This document shows, piece by piece, positions 53,253 through 60,591 of a stretch of 64,000 nt of DNA. The DNA is from Motilibacter peucedani. GTDB lineage: Bacteria > Actinomycetota > Actinomycetes > Motilibacterales > Motilibacteraceae. The notes under the pieces are model-generated. The model searched no databases, was not told the origin of the DNA, and saw only the letters and a program-made list of their open reading frames with translations. Within the stretch, counting starts at the first letter, position 1, and each line of letters starts with the position of its first letter. Position numbers and translations under genes: made by a program. The stretch covers positions 124,001 through 188,000 of the forward strand of contig NZ_RBWV01000009.1 in the NCBI RefSeq assembly GCF_003634695.1, written 5' to 3'.

Positions 53253-53519
53253 CTACTTCTCGCAGGCGATCCCGTCGTGGTCGCGGTCCGACTTCGTGTT
53301 GGCGTTGTAGAGCGCGCGGTCGTAGACCGGCCTGTGCTTGGCGTGCCCGCCGCCCTTGCGCTTGTCGACCGCACCGGGCCGCGCGACGCCGCCCTTGTAG
53401 ACCGCGTTGAGCGCGGTGCAGTTCGCGAACGTACGCGGTGAGGCCTCCGCCGGGCCCGCGGCGACGAGCCCCGCGGCCACCATGCCGGCCGCTGCCGCCG
53501 TCACGACGATGCGCTTCAT
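53253..53519 (-). CDS. Secreted excalibur calcium-binding protein
   Basis: An 88-residue exported protein with a signal peptide (KRIVVTAAAAGMVAAGLVAA) and an excalibur domain ending NANTKSDRDHDGIACEK, where DxDxDG and the Cys are typical. ATG 53519 follows a GGGGGAGA site; the longer frame is not a gene. Role outside the cell is unknown; proteins with only this domain are common in actinobacteria. Confidence 0.92.
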   Translation of the reverse strand: MKRIVVTAAAAGMVAAGLVAAGPAEASPRTFANCTALNAVYKGGVARPGAVDKRKGGGHAKHRPVYDRALYNANTKSDRDHDGIACEK

Positions 53520-53590
53520 GTCCGTCTCCCCCGTCCGGCTGGTCCGCCCCCAGCCACAGGTTAGGCGAGGCAAGCTTCCGCTGAAGGCCG

Positions 53591-53606
53591 CTCAGGCGGA
53601 TTTCAG
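53591..53606 (+). promoter_or_regulatory. Shared upstream motif, copy B
   Basis: CTCAGGCGGATTTCAG begins exactly 40 bp before ATG 53631 and is a direct repeat (CTCAG / TTCAG, 11 bp apart). Confidence 0.45.
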
Positions 53607-53630
53607 ACCGCCCGACCTACGGTCGTCGGC

Positions 53631-54428
53631 ATGTCTCTGCGCCACCCCCGCTTCCCCGACCCCGTCGCCGCCAAGGTGCCCGAGGTGACCGTGCTGTTCT
53701 GGGTCATCAAGGTGCTCACGACCGGGATGGGGGAAGCAGCCTCCGACTACCTCGGGAACACGAGCCTCGTGCTCGGTGGTCTGGTCGGCGTGGGCGGCTT
53801 CGGCCTGGCGATGTGGCTGCAGCTGCGCTCGACGCGCTACGCGGCACAGACGTACTGGTTCGCCGTCGCCATGGTCGCCGTCTTCGGCACGATGGTCGCC
53901 GACATCCTGCACGTCGCGACGAGCCTGTCCTACTGGGTCACCAGCGCGTTCTACGCGGTCGCCGTCGGCGTCTGCTTCGTCCTCTGGCGCCGCAGCGAGG
54001 GCACGCTGTCCGTGCACAGCATCGTCACGGCCCGGCGTGAGCGCTTCTACTGGTGCACCGTGCTGGCGACCTTCGCGCTCGGCACGGCCGTCGGCGACCT
54101 CACCGGCATGACCGTGGGGCTCGGGTTCTTCTCCTCCGGAGTCATGTTCGCCGTCGCGATCCTGGTCCCGCTCGTCGCCTGGCGCCTCGGCGCGAACCCG
54201 GTGCTGACGTTCTGGACGGCGTACGTGCTGACCCGGCCGCTCGGCGCCTCCTTCGCCGACTGGTTCGGCAAGGAGCGTTCGATCGGTGGCGGCCTCGGCT
54301 TCGGCGACGGCACGGTGACCGCCGTGATGCTGGTGCTCATCGTCCTGCTCGTCCTATACGCGGCCCTGTCGGGCACGGACGCGCAGCCCGAGCACGACGA
54401 GCTCGTGCCCGCGGCCACCTCGGCCTGA
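53631..54428 (+). CDS. COG4705 membrane protein, paralogue 2
   Basis: A 265-residue paralogue of the protein at 47704. The same four aromatic-Trp repeats appear: LFWVIKVLTTGMGEAASDY, YWFAVAMVAVFGTMVAD, YWCTVLATFALGTAVGD and FWTAYVLTRPLGASFAD. The shared stretch YxRSEGTLSxHSIVTxRRExFYW between repeats 2 and 3 is nearly identical in both. Start ATG 53631. It is followed 3 nt later by a DedA gene. No function is established. Confidence 0.9.
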   Translation: MSLRHPRFPDPVAAKVPEVTVLFWVIKVLTTGMGEAASDYLGNTSLVLGGLVGVGGFGLAMWLQLRSTRYAAQTYWFAVAMVAVFGTMVADILHVATSLSYWVTSAFYAVAVGVCFVLWRRSEGTLSVHSIVTARRERFYWCTVLATFALGTAVGDLTGMTVGLGFFSSGVMFAVAILVPLVAWRLGANPVLTFWTAYVLTRPLGASFADWFGKERSIGGGLGFGDGTVTAVMLVLIVLLVLYAALSGTDAQPEHDELVPAATSA

Positions 54429-54431
54429 CGG

Positions 54432-55055
54432 GTGACGACGCTGGCCTTCAACCCCCTCGACGCCCACAGCGTCCTCTCGAGCTTCGGGACCCTCGGCATC
54501 TTCGTCGTCCTGTTCGCCGAGACCGGGCTGCTCGTCGGGTTCTTCCTGCCGGGCGACTCCCTGCTCTTCACGGCCGGCCTGCTGTGCACGACCGAGACCA
54601 CCTCGGCGACCCACCTGTCGCTCGGACCGGTCCTGGTGGCCGCGGCGGCAGGGGCGGTGCTCGGAGCGCAGACCGGCTACGTCATCGGCCGTGGCGCGGG
54701 CTCGACGTTCGTCGACCGCCCCGACCGGCCGCGGCTCCAGCTGGCCGTCGAGCGGGCGCGTACGACGCTCGAGAGGTACGGCGTGGCCAAGGCCGTCGTG
54801 CTCGCCCGCTTCGTGCCGCTCGTGCGGACCGTGCTCAACCCGCTGGCCGGCGCCGCGCGCGTGCCGGTCGTCGAGTTCACGCTGTGGCAGGTCGTCGGCG
54901 GGGTGCTGTGGAGCTGCGGCGTGACGCTCGCGGGGTACGCGCTGGGCTCGCGCATACCGAGCATCGACCGCTACCTGCTGCCGATCGTCGCGGTGGTGGT
55001 CGTCGTGTCCCTGGTGCCCGTGCTGCTTGAGCTGCGTCGGGCGCGACGGGGCTAG
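54432..55055 (+). CDS. DedA-family membrane protein
   Basis: A 207-residue DedA protein. The core motif is VLFAETGLLVGFFLPGDSLLFTAG and the second is ARFVPLVRTVLNPLAGAAR, which carries the essential Arg and Pro. About five helices. DedA proteins help move phospholipid or undecaprenyl-phosphate carriers. Start GTG 54432, 3 nt after the COG4705 gene, marks them as one operon. Confidence 0.93.
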   Translation: MTTLAFNPLDAHSVLSSFGTLGIFVVLFAETGLLVGFFLPGDSLLFTAGLLCTTETTSATHLSLGPVLVAAAAGAVLGAQTGYVIGRGAGSTFVDRPDRPRLQLAVERARTTLERYGVAKAVVLARFVPLVRTVLNPLAGAARVPVVEFTLWQVVGGVLWSCGVTLAGYALGSRIPSIDRYLLPIVAVVVVVSLVPVLLELRRARRG

Positions 55056-55807
55056 CCGGCCCGCTCGGGCTCGACGGGGATGCGCTCCGGCGCACCGAGG
55101 AAGCCGATGAGGACCACGGCGGTCACCGACTGCGCGCACAGCAGCGCGGCGAGGACCACCGCCTGGAAGCGGGCGGCCTGGGTCGGGCTCGCGCCGCCGA
55201 GCAGCGCGCCGATGAACGAGCCGGGGAGCGTGACGAGCCCGGTCGTACGCGTCTGGTCGAGCGCCGGCACGAGCGCCTCGGCCACCGAGCTGCGGGCGAT
55301 GTCGAGCACGGCCTGGCGGGGACGGGCGCCGAGCGCCAGCCAGCCCTCGACCTCCTCGCGCCGTGCGCGGAGCCCCGCGACGAGGTGGCGCCCGGTCAGG
55401 GTCGCGCCGGTCATCGTGCCGCCGATGACGATGCCGCCCATCGCGATGAGGTAGCGCGACTCCCGCGGCAGCACGGGGATCGCGAAGACCACGCCCAGGG
55501 CGACCGCGGTGCCCGCGGCGCACGCCGCCACGACAGCGCGACCCGCGCGGTCGAGGGCGCGCAGCCGGCTCGTCGCCGTCCACGACGCCGTCGTGAGCAT
55601 CACCGCGAGCACAGCGATCACCGCGGGCAGAGCGGTGATGGCGCCGCGCAGGACCAGACCGACCACCGCCAGCTGCGCCACCCCCCGCGCCAGGGCGACT
55701 GCGGGGGCCCGGCCGATGCGTACGCCGGCCGCGAGCAGCACCCCCTGCGCCACCGCGAGCAGCGCCACGAGCCCGACCGCCAGGTGCACCACCTGCGAGG
55801 TGGTCAT
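55052..55807 (-). CDS. FetB/YbbM-type ABC permease (UPF0014), no ATPase nearby
   Basis: A 251-residue permease with six or seven helices. The characteristic block RYLIAMGGIVIGGTMTGATLTG and the later VTLPGSFIGALLGGASPTQAARFQ match FetB, the membrane half of an iron exporter with FetA. The ATG overlaps the histidine-kinase stop by 4 nt. No FetA-like ATPase is in the window, so it is an orphan permease cotranslated with a two-component system; it may serve as part of the sensor or use an ATPase from elsewhere (inference). Confidence 0.88.
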   Translation of the reverse strand: MTTSQVVHLAVGLVALLAVAQGVLLAAGVRIGRAPAVALARGVAQLAVVGLVLRGAITALPAVIAVLAVMLTTASWTATSRLRALDRAGRAVVAACAAGTAVALGVVFAIPVLPRESRYLIAMGGIVIGGTMTGATLTGRHLVAGLRARREEVEGWLALGARPRQAVLDIARSSVAEALVPALDQTRTTGLVTLPGSFIGALLGGASPTQAARFQAVVLAALLCAQSVTAVVLIGFLGAPERIPVEPERAG

Positions 55808-57177
55808 GCGGGCGGCAGCTCGACCTGGAAGCGCGCGCCTCCCGGGCCCGGCAGCAGGCGCACGTCACCGCCGGACGTCTGCGCGAGCCGGCGCGCCAGC
55901 GCGAGGCCCAGGCCCGCACCGCCGTGGCCGTCGTCCACGCGCCGCCCGGGCGTGAAGGGGTCGTCGGCGACGGCCGGGTCGACGCCCGGCCCGTCGTCGC
56001 GCACCTCCACGAGCACCGCCTCGCCCTCCCGTCGCGCGCTGAGCACCACCGTGGACGAGGCGTGGCGCAGCGCGTTGTCGAGCAGCGGGGAGACCGTCCG
56101 CTCGAGGACCTCGGGCGCCACACCGGCCCACACGGGCGGGTGCCCGATGACCCGCACGCCCACGGCCGCCGTGGGCACTCCGGCGCGCAGCCGCTCCAGC
56201 ACCTCCACGCACTCGGCGCGGCCACGCACGCCCGCCTCCGTGCGCGCCGTCGTGAGCAGCGTCTCCAGGATCCGCGTCATGCCGTCGGCCTCGCCGAGCA
56301 CCGAGGACAGCGCCCCGCGCACGTCCTCGAGCGGCCGCCCGGGGCGCAGCGCCAGCTCGGCCTCCGCGGTGATGCGGGCGATGGGCGTGCGCAGCTCGTG
56401 CGACAGCTCGGCATTGAGCTGCTGCTCGCGGCGCAGCACGGCCGAGAGCCGGTCCAGCACGTCGTCGAGCCGCTCGGCCAGGACCTCGAGCTCCTCCGGC
56501 CGCCGCGCGGCGCCGAAGCGGCGGTCGACCTCGCCGGTGCTCCACTCGGCCGCCTGGGACGCCATCTCCTCCACGGGTCGCAGGGCCCGCGCCACGCTCG
56601 CCCTCGTCACGAGGTACATCGCCACGAGGAGCAGCGCACCGAGGGCCAGCAGCGCCACCTGCACGAGGTCCTGGGTGCGGCTGTAGGGGTCGAGCGCGAG
56701 AGCTGTGACCACCGTGCCCACCTGGCGGTCGCCCTGGCGCACCGGCAGTGCGAGGAACCGCACGGCCTCCGGCTCGTCCGTCGTGACCAGCACCTCACCG
56801 CGCTGGGCGAGGCCGCGTACGGTCTGCTCCCACTCGCCCTCCCCCGCCGCCCGCTCGACCAGCGTGGTGCCCTGCAGCACCCACACTCCCGAGACGGTCG
56901 CGGCGTCCTGCACCGCGTCGGCCAGCCGCAGCGTGCCGTCCGGACGGACCTCCACCGTGCTGAGCACGGCGGCCCCACGCGTACGCAGCACGGAGTCCGC
57001 GTTGCTGCGCAGCCGCACCGAGAGCGCGACGTCGAACCCCACGGTCAGCACCAGCACCCACGCAGCTGTGACCGCCAGCGCGGAGAGCGCGAGGCGCCCG
57101 CGCAGCGACCCCGGCAGGCGCGGCGGCCACACCCTGCGCAGCAGCGGCTCGAGCCGCCTCACTCCGGCGCGGAGCAC
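55804..57177 (-). CDS. OmpR-type sensor histidine kinase
   Basis: A 457-residue kinase. TM1 lies near 32-55 (LALSALAVTAAWVLVLTVGF), an extracytoplasmic sensor to about 175, TM2 near 178-198 (VALLALGALLLVAMYLV), then HAMP and HisKA with the phosphorylated His in AELSHELRTPIARI. The ATPase domain has LLDNALRHASS, VRDDGPGVD and GGAGLGLALARRLA. It overlaps the response regulator gene by 19 nt and the FetB gene by 4 nt. Confidence 0.94.
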   Translation of the reverse strand: MLRAGVRRLEPLLRRVWPPRLPGSLRGRLALSALAVTAAWVLVLTVGFDVALSVRLRSNADSVLRTRGAAVLSTVEVRPDGTLRLADAVQDAATVSGVWVLQGTTLVERAAGEGEWEQTVRGLAQRGEVLVTTDEPEAVRFLALPVRQGDRQVGTVVTALALDPYSRTQDLVQVALLALGALLLVAMYLVTRASVARALRPVEEMASQAAEWSTGEVDRRFGAARRPEELEVLAERLDDVLDRLSAVLRREQQLNAELSHELRTPIARITAEAELALRPGRPLEDVRGALSSVLGEADGMTRILETLLTTARTEAGVRGRAECVEVLERLRAGVPTAAVGVRVIGHPPVWAGVAPEVLERTVSPLLDNALRHASSTVVLSARREGEAVLVEVRDDGPGVDPAVADDPFTPGRRVDDGHGGAGLGLALARRLAQTSGGDVRLLPGPGGARFQVELPPA

Positions 57178-57830
57178 CGGTAGCCGATGCCGTGCGCCGT
57201 CTCGAGGACGACGGGCGAGCCCGCCTCCCGCAGCTTGCGCCGGAGCCGCGCGACGTACTGGTCGAGGGTGTTGTCGTGCACGCGGGCACCCTCCGGCCAG
57301 CCGGCCCGCACCAGGTCGCGGCGGCGCACCACCTGCCCCGGCCCGGCGACCAGCGCGCTGAGCAGCCGGAACTCCGTCGGCGTCAGCGGAACCGGGCCGC
57401 CGGGCGTCAGCATCGAGTGGCTGACCGGGTCGAGCTGGAGCCCGGGGAGGGTGACCGGCGCGGGCGGCGTCCGCTTCAGCAGCGCGCTCAGCCGGGCCAC
57501 GAGCTCGGAGAAGTGGAACGGCTTGGTCAGGTAGTCGTCGCCGCCCGCGGCGAAGCCCGAGAGCCGGTCGTGCACGGCGTCCCTGGCCGTCAGGAACAGC
57601 ACGGGCGCGAGGACGCCGCGGGCCCGCAGCGCCGCGCAGAGGTCACGGCCGTCGGCGTCGGGCAGGCCGACGTCGAGGACGAGCAGGTCGGTGCCCCGCT
57701 CGGCCAGCTGCACGGCGGCAGCCGCGTCGGGGGCGGTCGCGACGGTGAAGCCCTCGTCACGCAGGCCCGTCGCGATGAGCCGGCGCAGCGCCGAGTCGTC
57801 CTCGACGACGAGGACCCGCGCGGCGACCAC
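57159..57830 (-). CDS. OmpR/PhoB-family response regulator
   Basis: A 223-residue regulator. Receiver: VLVVEDDSALRRLIA, phosphorylated Asp in LLVLDVGLPDADG, Lys in YLTKPFHFSEL. Winged-helix DNA-binding domain: LTPTEFRLLSALVAGPGQVV then LDQYVARLRRKL. ATG 57830. The sequence upstream has the 11-bp-spaced direct repeat TTCAG (57883-57898), a fitting site for autoregulation. Confidence 0.95.
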   Translation of the reverse strand: MVAARVLVVEDDSALRRLIATGLRDEGFTVATAPDAAAAVQLAERGTDLLVLDVGLPDADGRDLCAALRARGVLAPVLFLTARDAVHDRLSGFAAGGDDYLTKPFHFSELVARLSALLKRTPPAPVTLPGLQLDPVSHSMLTPGGPVPLTPTEFRLLSALVAGPGQVVRRRDLVRAGWPEGARVHDNTLDQYVARLRRKLREAGSPVVLETAHGIGYRCSAPE

Positions 57831-57882
57831 CCGCCCATGGTGCCGTACGCAGCGCCCGTCGCGGTCGTGCCCACCGCGTGCG

Positions 57883-57898
57883 TTCAGGCGGCGTTCAG
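57883..57898 (-). promoter_or_regulatory. Shared upstream motif, copy C (response regulator promoter)
   Basis: TTCAGGCGGCGTTCAG (plus strand), a direct repeat of TTCAG with 11-bp period; on the minus strand CTGAACGCCGCCTGAA. It lies 53 bp upstream of the response regulator start. Confidence 0.5.
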
Positions 57899-57902
57899 CG
57901 GG

Positions 57903-58607
57903 TCACGCAGCGGGCAGCCGGTAGAACTCGGCCGGGTCGCCGGCGAGGCTGGCCTTGACGCCCCGGCTCCACTCGTCGACGAGCACCTCGAAGCGCCCTG
58001 CCCGGACGCCGTCGAGGGCCGCCCGCGCCGCGTCGGCCGGGTGGATCTTGGGCCCGTCGTAGTCCCTGGTCATGTCGGTGTCGGCGCTGCCGAGGTGCAC
58101 CCCGGTGACCAGCGTGCCCTGCGCGGCGAGCTCGAGCCGCACGCCGTTCGTGAGGCTCCACGCCGCTGCCTTGGCCGCCGCGTAGGCGTTGGCACCGTCG
58201 TAGGAGAACCACGACAGCGCCGACAGCACGTTGACGATGGCGCCGCCGCCGTTGCGGGCGAGCACCGGCGCGAAGGCGCGCACCATCGACAGCGTGCCGA
58301 AGAAGTGGGTCTCCATCTCGAGACGCACACGGTCCTCGTCACCCGACACGAGGTTGGCGCCCGTCGAGATCCCGGCGTTGTTGACCAGCAGCGTCACGTC
58401 GACCGCCGCCCCGGCCGCCGCGGCGACCGACGCCGGGTCGGTGATGTCGAGGGCGAGCACCTCGACACCGGGTACGTCGACGCTGCGCGGGTCGCGCGCC
58501 GTGGCGTAGACCTTCGCCGCGCCGCGCCTCTGCAGCTCGAGGACGAACTCCCGCCCGATGCCCCGGTTGGCGCCTGTGACCAGTGCGGTCGATCCTGCGA
58601 TGTCCAT
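57903..58607 (-). CDS. Short-chain dehydrogenase/reductase
   Basis: A 234-residue classical SDR. The cofactor motif is TGANRGIG, then NNAG in LLVNNAGIS, catalytic Ser in LSALSWFSYDG and the Tyr-x-x-x-Lys in YAAAKAAAW. The arrangement matches quinone or carbonyl reductases used in detoxification. It is divergent from a MerR regulator, with a dyad between them. Confidence 0.93.
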   Translation of the reverse strand: MDIAGSTALVTGANRGIGREFVLELQRRGAAKVYATARDPRSVDVPGVEVLALDITDPASVAAAAGAAVDVTLLVNNAGISTGANLVSGDEDRVRLEMETHFFGTLSMVRAFAPVLARNGGGAIVNVLSALSWFSYDGANAYAAAKAAAWSLTNGVRLELAAQGTLVTGVHLGSADTDMTRDYDGPKIHPADAARAALDGVRAGRFEVLVDEWSRGVKASLAGDPAEFYRLPAA

Positions 58608-58671
58608 GTCGTCCTGTCCTCCTGGGTGCGGTCGCGGGGCCCTTCGCCCCGGCCACTGCGTACGCTAGGAG

Positions 58672-58687
58672 TTGACGTTGGCGTCAA
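58672..58687. promoter_or_regulatory. MerR-type operator between SDR and merR
   Basis: TTGACG-TTGG-CGTCAA is a perfect 6-bp-arm dyad. On the minus strand TTGACG is followed after 19 bp by TACGCA, the long spacing usual for MerR-activated promoters, pointing at the SDR gene. Confidence 0.6.
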
Positions 58688-58727
58688 GGGCAAGTGTGGC
58701 GACGGATCTCGCAGGCAGGAGTCCCCC

Positions 58728-59111
58728 ATGCGGATCGGTGAGGTGGCGGCGGCGGCCGGGGTCAGCACGCGCGCGCTGCGCTACTACGAGGAGCAGGGCC
58801 TGCTCAGCTCGGTACGGAGCACGAGCGGGCAGCGCCACTACGACGCCGGCGCGGTCGAGCGCGTGCACTGGGTGCGGGCGCTCTACGCCGCCGGGCTCAG
58901 CAGCAAGGCGATCGTCGGCCTGCTGCCCTGCGTCCACACCGGCGTCGCGACCGAGGAGATGATCGGGCAGCTCTCGGCCGAGCGTGACCGGATCGACGCC
59001 CAGGTGCGCGAGCTGGCCGCCACGCGCGACCGGCTGGACGACGTCATCGCGGCGGCCCGGGCCACTGCGGCGGGCCGGTCCTGCACCGACGTGGAGGCTG
59101 CCGCTTCCTGA
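58728..59111 (+). CDS. MerR-family transcriptional regulator
   Basis: A 127-residue MerR protein: MRIGEVAAAAGVSTRALRYYEEQGLL, in parts RIGEVAAAAGVSTRALR and YYEEQGLLS, then a long dimer helix (about 80-115). A single pair of Cys residues is found (LPCVHTG; GRSCTDV) but not the pattern of metal sensors. AGGAG precedes ATG 58728. It probably activates the divergent SDR gene. Confidence 0.94.
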   Translation: MRIGEVAAAAGVSTRALRYYEEQGLLSSVRSTSGQRHYDAGAVERVHWVRALYAAGLSSKAIVGLLPCVHTGVATEEMIGQLSAERDRIDAQVRELAATRDRLDDVIAAARATAAGRSCTDVEAAAS

Positions 59112-59143
59112 CGTCGAGTGCCACCGGCAGGCAGGATGTCGCC

Positions 59144-60112
59144 ATGGCCACCGAGGAGCAGCGCGACGGCGTCCGGCTCACCAACCTCGACCAGGCGCTC
59201 TACGAGGGCGCCGGAGCCACCAAGCGCGACCTCGTCGACTACCTCGACGCCGTGTCCGACCGCCTCGTACCGGTGCTCGCCGGGCGAGCGCTCAGCGTGG
59301 TCCGCGCGCGGCCCGGGCAACCGCCGTTCATGCAGAAGAACCTGCCCGCCTACGCGCCCGAGACCATCGCGACGCTCGAGGTGCCGACGCAGGACGGCCG
59401 GCGGGTCGTGCACTACCCGGTCTGCGACTCCCGCGAGACGCTGCTGTGGTTCGCGAACCAGCGCTCGGTGGAGTACCACCCCACCCTCTTCCGCGGCCAC
59501 GACGCCGGAGCGCCCACGCACCTGGTGCTCGACATCGATCCGCCGGCGGGCGAGGACGCGTTCGGCGCCGCTGTCGCCGGTGCCCTGCTCGTGCGCCAGG
59601 CACTGGCGGACGCGGGGCTGGAGGCGCTGGCCAAGACCAGCGGCGCCAAGGGCGTCCACGTCGTGGTGCCGCTCGCGCCCGGCACGACCTCTGCGGACGC
59701 TGCGGCCGCGACGCGGGCCCTCGCCGAGCGCGCCGAGCGGCTCGACCCGGTCCTCGCCACGACCGCCTTCGTCATCGAGGAGCGGCACGGCAAGGTCTTC
59801 ATCGACGCGACGCGCGCCGGCGGCGCGACGCTCGCCGCCGCGTACAGCCCGCGCTGCCGCCCCGAGGTGCCGGTGTCGTACCCGCTGCCGTGGGACGAGC
59901 TCGCGGACGCGTCGCCACGCGACTTCACGATCCGTACGCTGCCCGCGCTCCTCGACGGCCGCGACCCGTGGAGCGAGCTGATGCCGGAGCCGCAGGCGCT
60001 GGACGCCGATCTCGTGGCCGAGGGCCAGGAGATCCCGGTGGCGCGGGTGGCCGCGATGCACGCCGGCAAGCGGCGCGCGGCTCAGCGCCGGGCGGAACCG
60101 CCCGAGGCCTGA
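59144..60112 (+). CDS. LigD-type polymerase domain, stand-alone
   Basis: A 322-residue single-domain enzyme matching the polymerase (AEP primase-like) domain of bacterial LigD, used in end joining. Catalytic Asps are in LVLDIDPPAG; GAKGVHVVVPL and DFTIRTLPALL are family motifs. No ligase, nuclease or Ku is present next to it. Many actinobacteria carry such free Pol-domain proteins. ATG 59144 lies 30 bp after merR on the same strand. Confidence 0.93.
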   Translation: MATEEQRDGVRLTNLDQALYEGAGATKRDLVDYLDAVSDRLVPVLAGRALSVVRARPGQPPFMQKNLPAYAPETIATLEVPTQDGRRVVHYPVCDSRETLLWFANQRSVEYHPTLFRGHDAGAPTHLVLDIDPPAGEDAFGAAVAGALLVRQALADAGLEALAKTSGAKGVHVVVPLAPGTTSADAAAATRALAERAERLDPVLATTAFVIEERHGKVFIDATRAGGATLAAAYSPRCRPEVPVSYPLPWDELADASPRDFTIRTLPALLDGRDPWSELMPEPQALDADLVAEGQEIPVARVAAMHAGKRRAAQRRAEPPEA

Positions 60113-60119
60113 GCCGGCG

Positions 60120-60578
60120 TCAGTCCCGCTCTGCGACCAGGCCGGGGGCGACGAAGACGCCGTTGTCGAGCGCGACGATGTCGCCCTGGAAGACCAGCTT
60201 GCGCAGCGCGACCTCGAGGTCGTCCTCCTCGGCGAGCTCCAGCAGCGCGTCCTCGGCACCGAGCACGACGTCCTCGTTGGCGACGCCGAGCACCGGGCCG
60301 TCGACCAGCGAACAACCGATGACGACCTCGGCGACGGGGATCGTGTCGCCGAAGTGGTCCTCGAGCGTGTCGAGGATGACGTCGACGGTCTCGTCCTCGA
60401 CCGCGAGCTCCTCGACCCACTCCTGCGCTCGCATCTCGCGGGCCGTCCAGACCCGGTCGCCTGCCGGCACGCCCGCGCCCATCTCGCCGAGCGCGACCAT
60501 CGACTGGAGGGGCACGGGAGAGTCGGTACGCCGCAGCACGAGCGACGGGCGGGTGCGGCGCGAGCTCATGGACGCCAT
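60120..60578 (-). CDS. Acidic protein of unknown function
   Basis: A 152-residue protein I cannot assign. It is strongly acidic with alternating strand and helix, e.g. MVALGEMGAGVPAGDRVW, EDETVDVILDTLEDHFGDTIPV, shown as DVILDTLEDHFGDTIPV, and GVANEDVVLGAEDALLELAEEDD. The end reads DNGVFVAPGLVAERD. No signal, membrane or metal motif. ATG 60578 and ATG 60569 are both possible. It lies between the LigD-Pol gene (convergent) and kbl (same strand, 13 bp upstream), so it may be the last gene of the speB-tdh-kbl operon. Confidence 0.7.
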   Translation of the reverse strand: MASMSSRRTRPSLVLRRTDSPVPLQSMVALGEMGAGVPAGDRVWTAREMRAQEWVEELAVEDETVDVILDTLEDHFGDTIPVAEVVIGCSLVDGPVLGVANEDVVLGAEDALLELAEEDDLEVALRKLVFQGDIVALDNGVFVAPGLVAERD

Positions 60579-60591
60579 GGTGCCACGAGGC

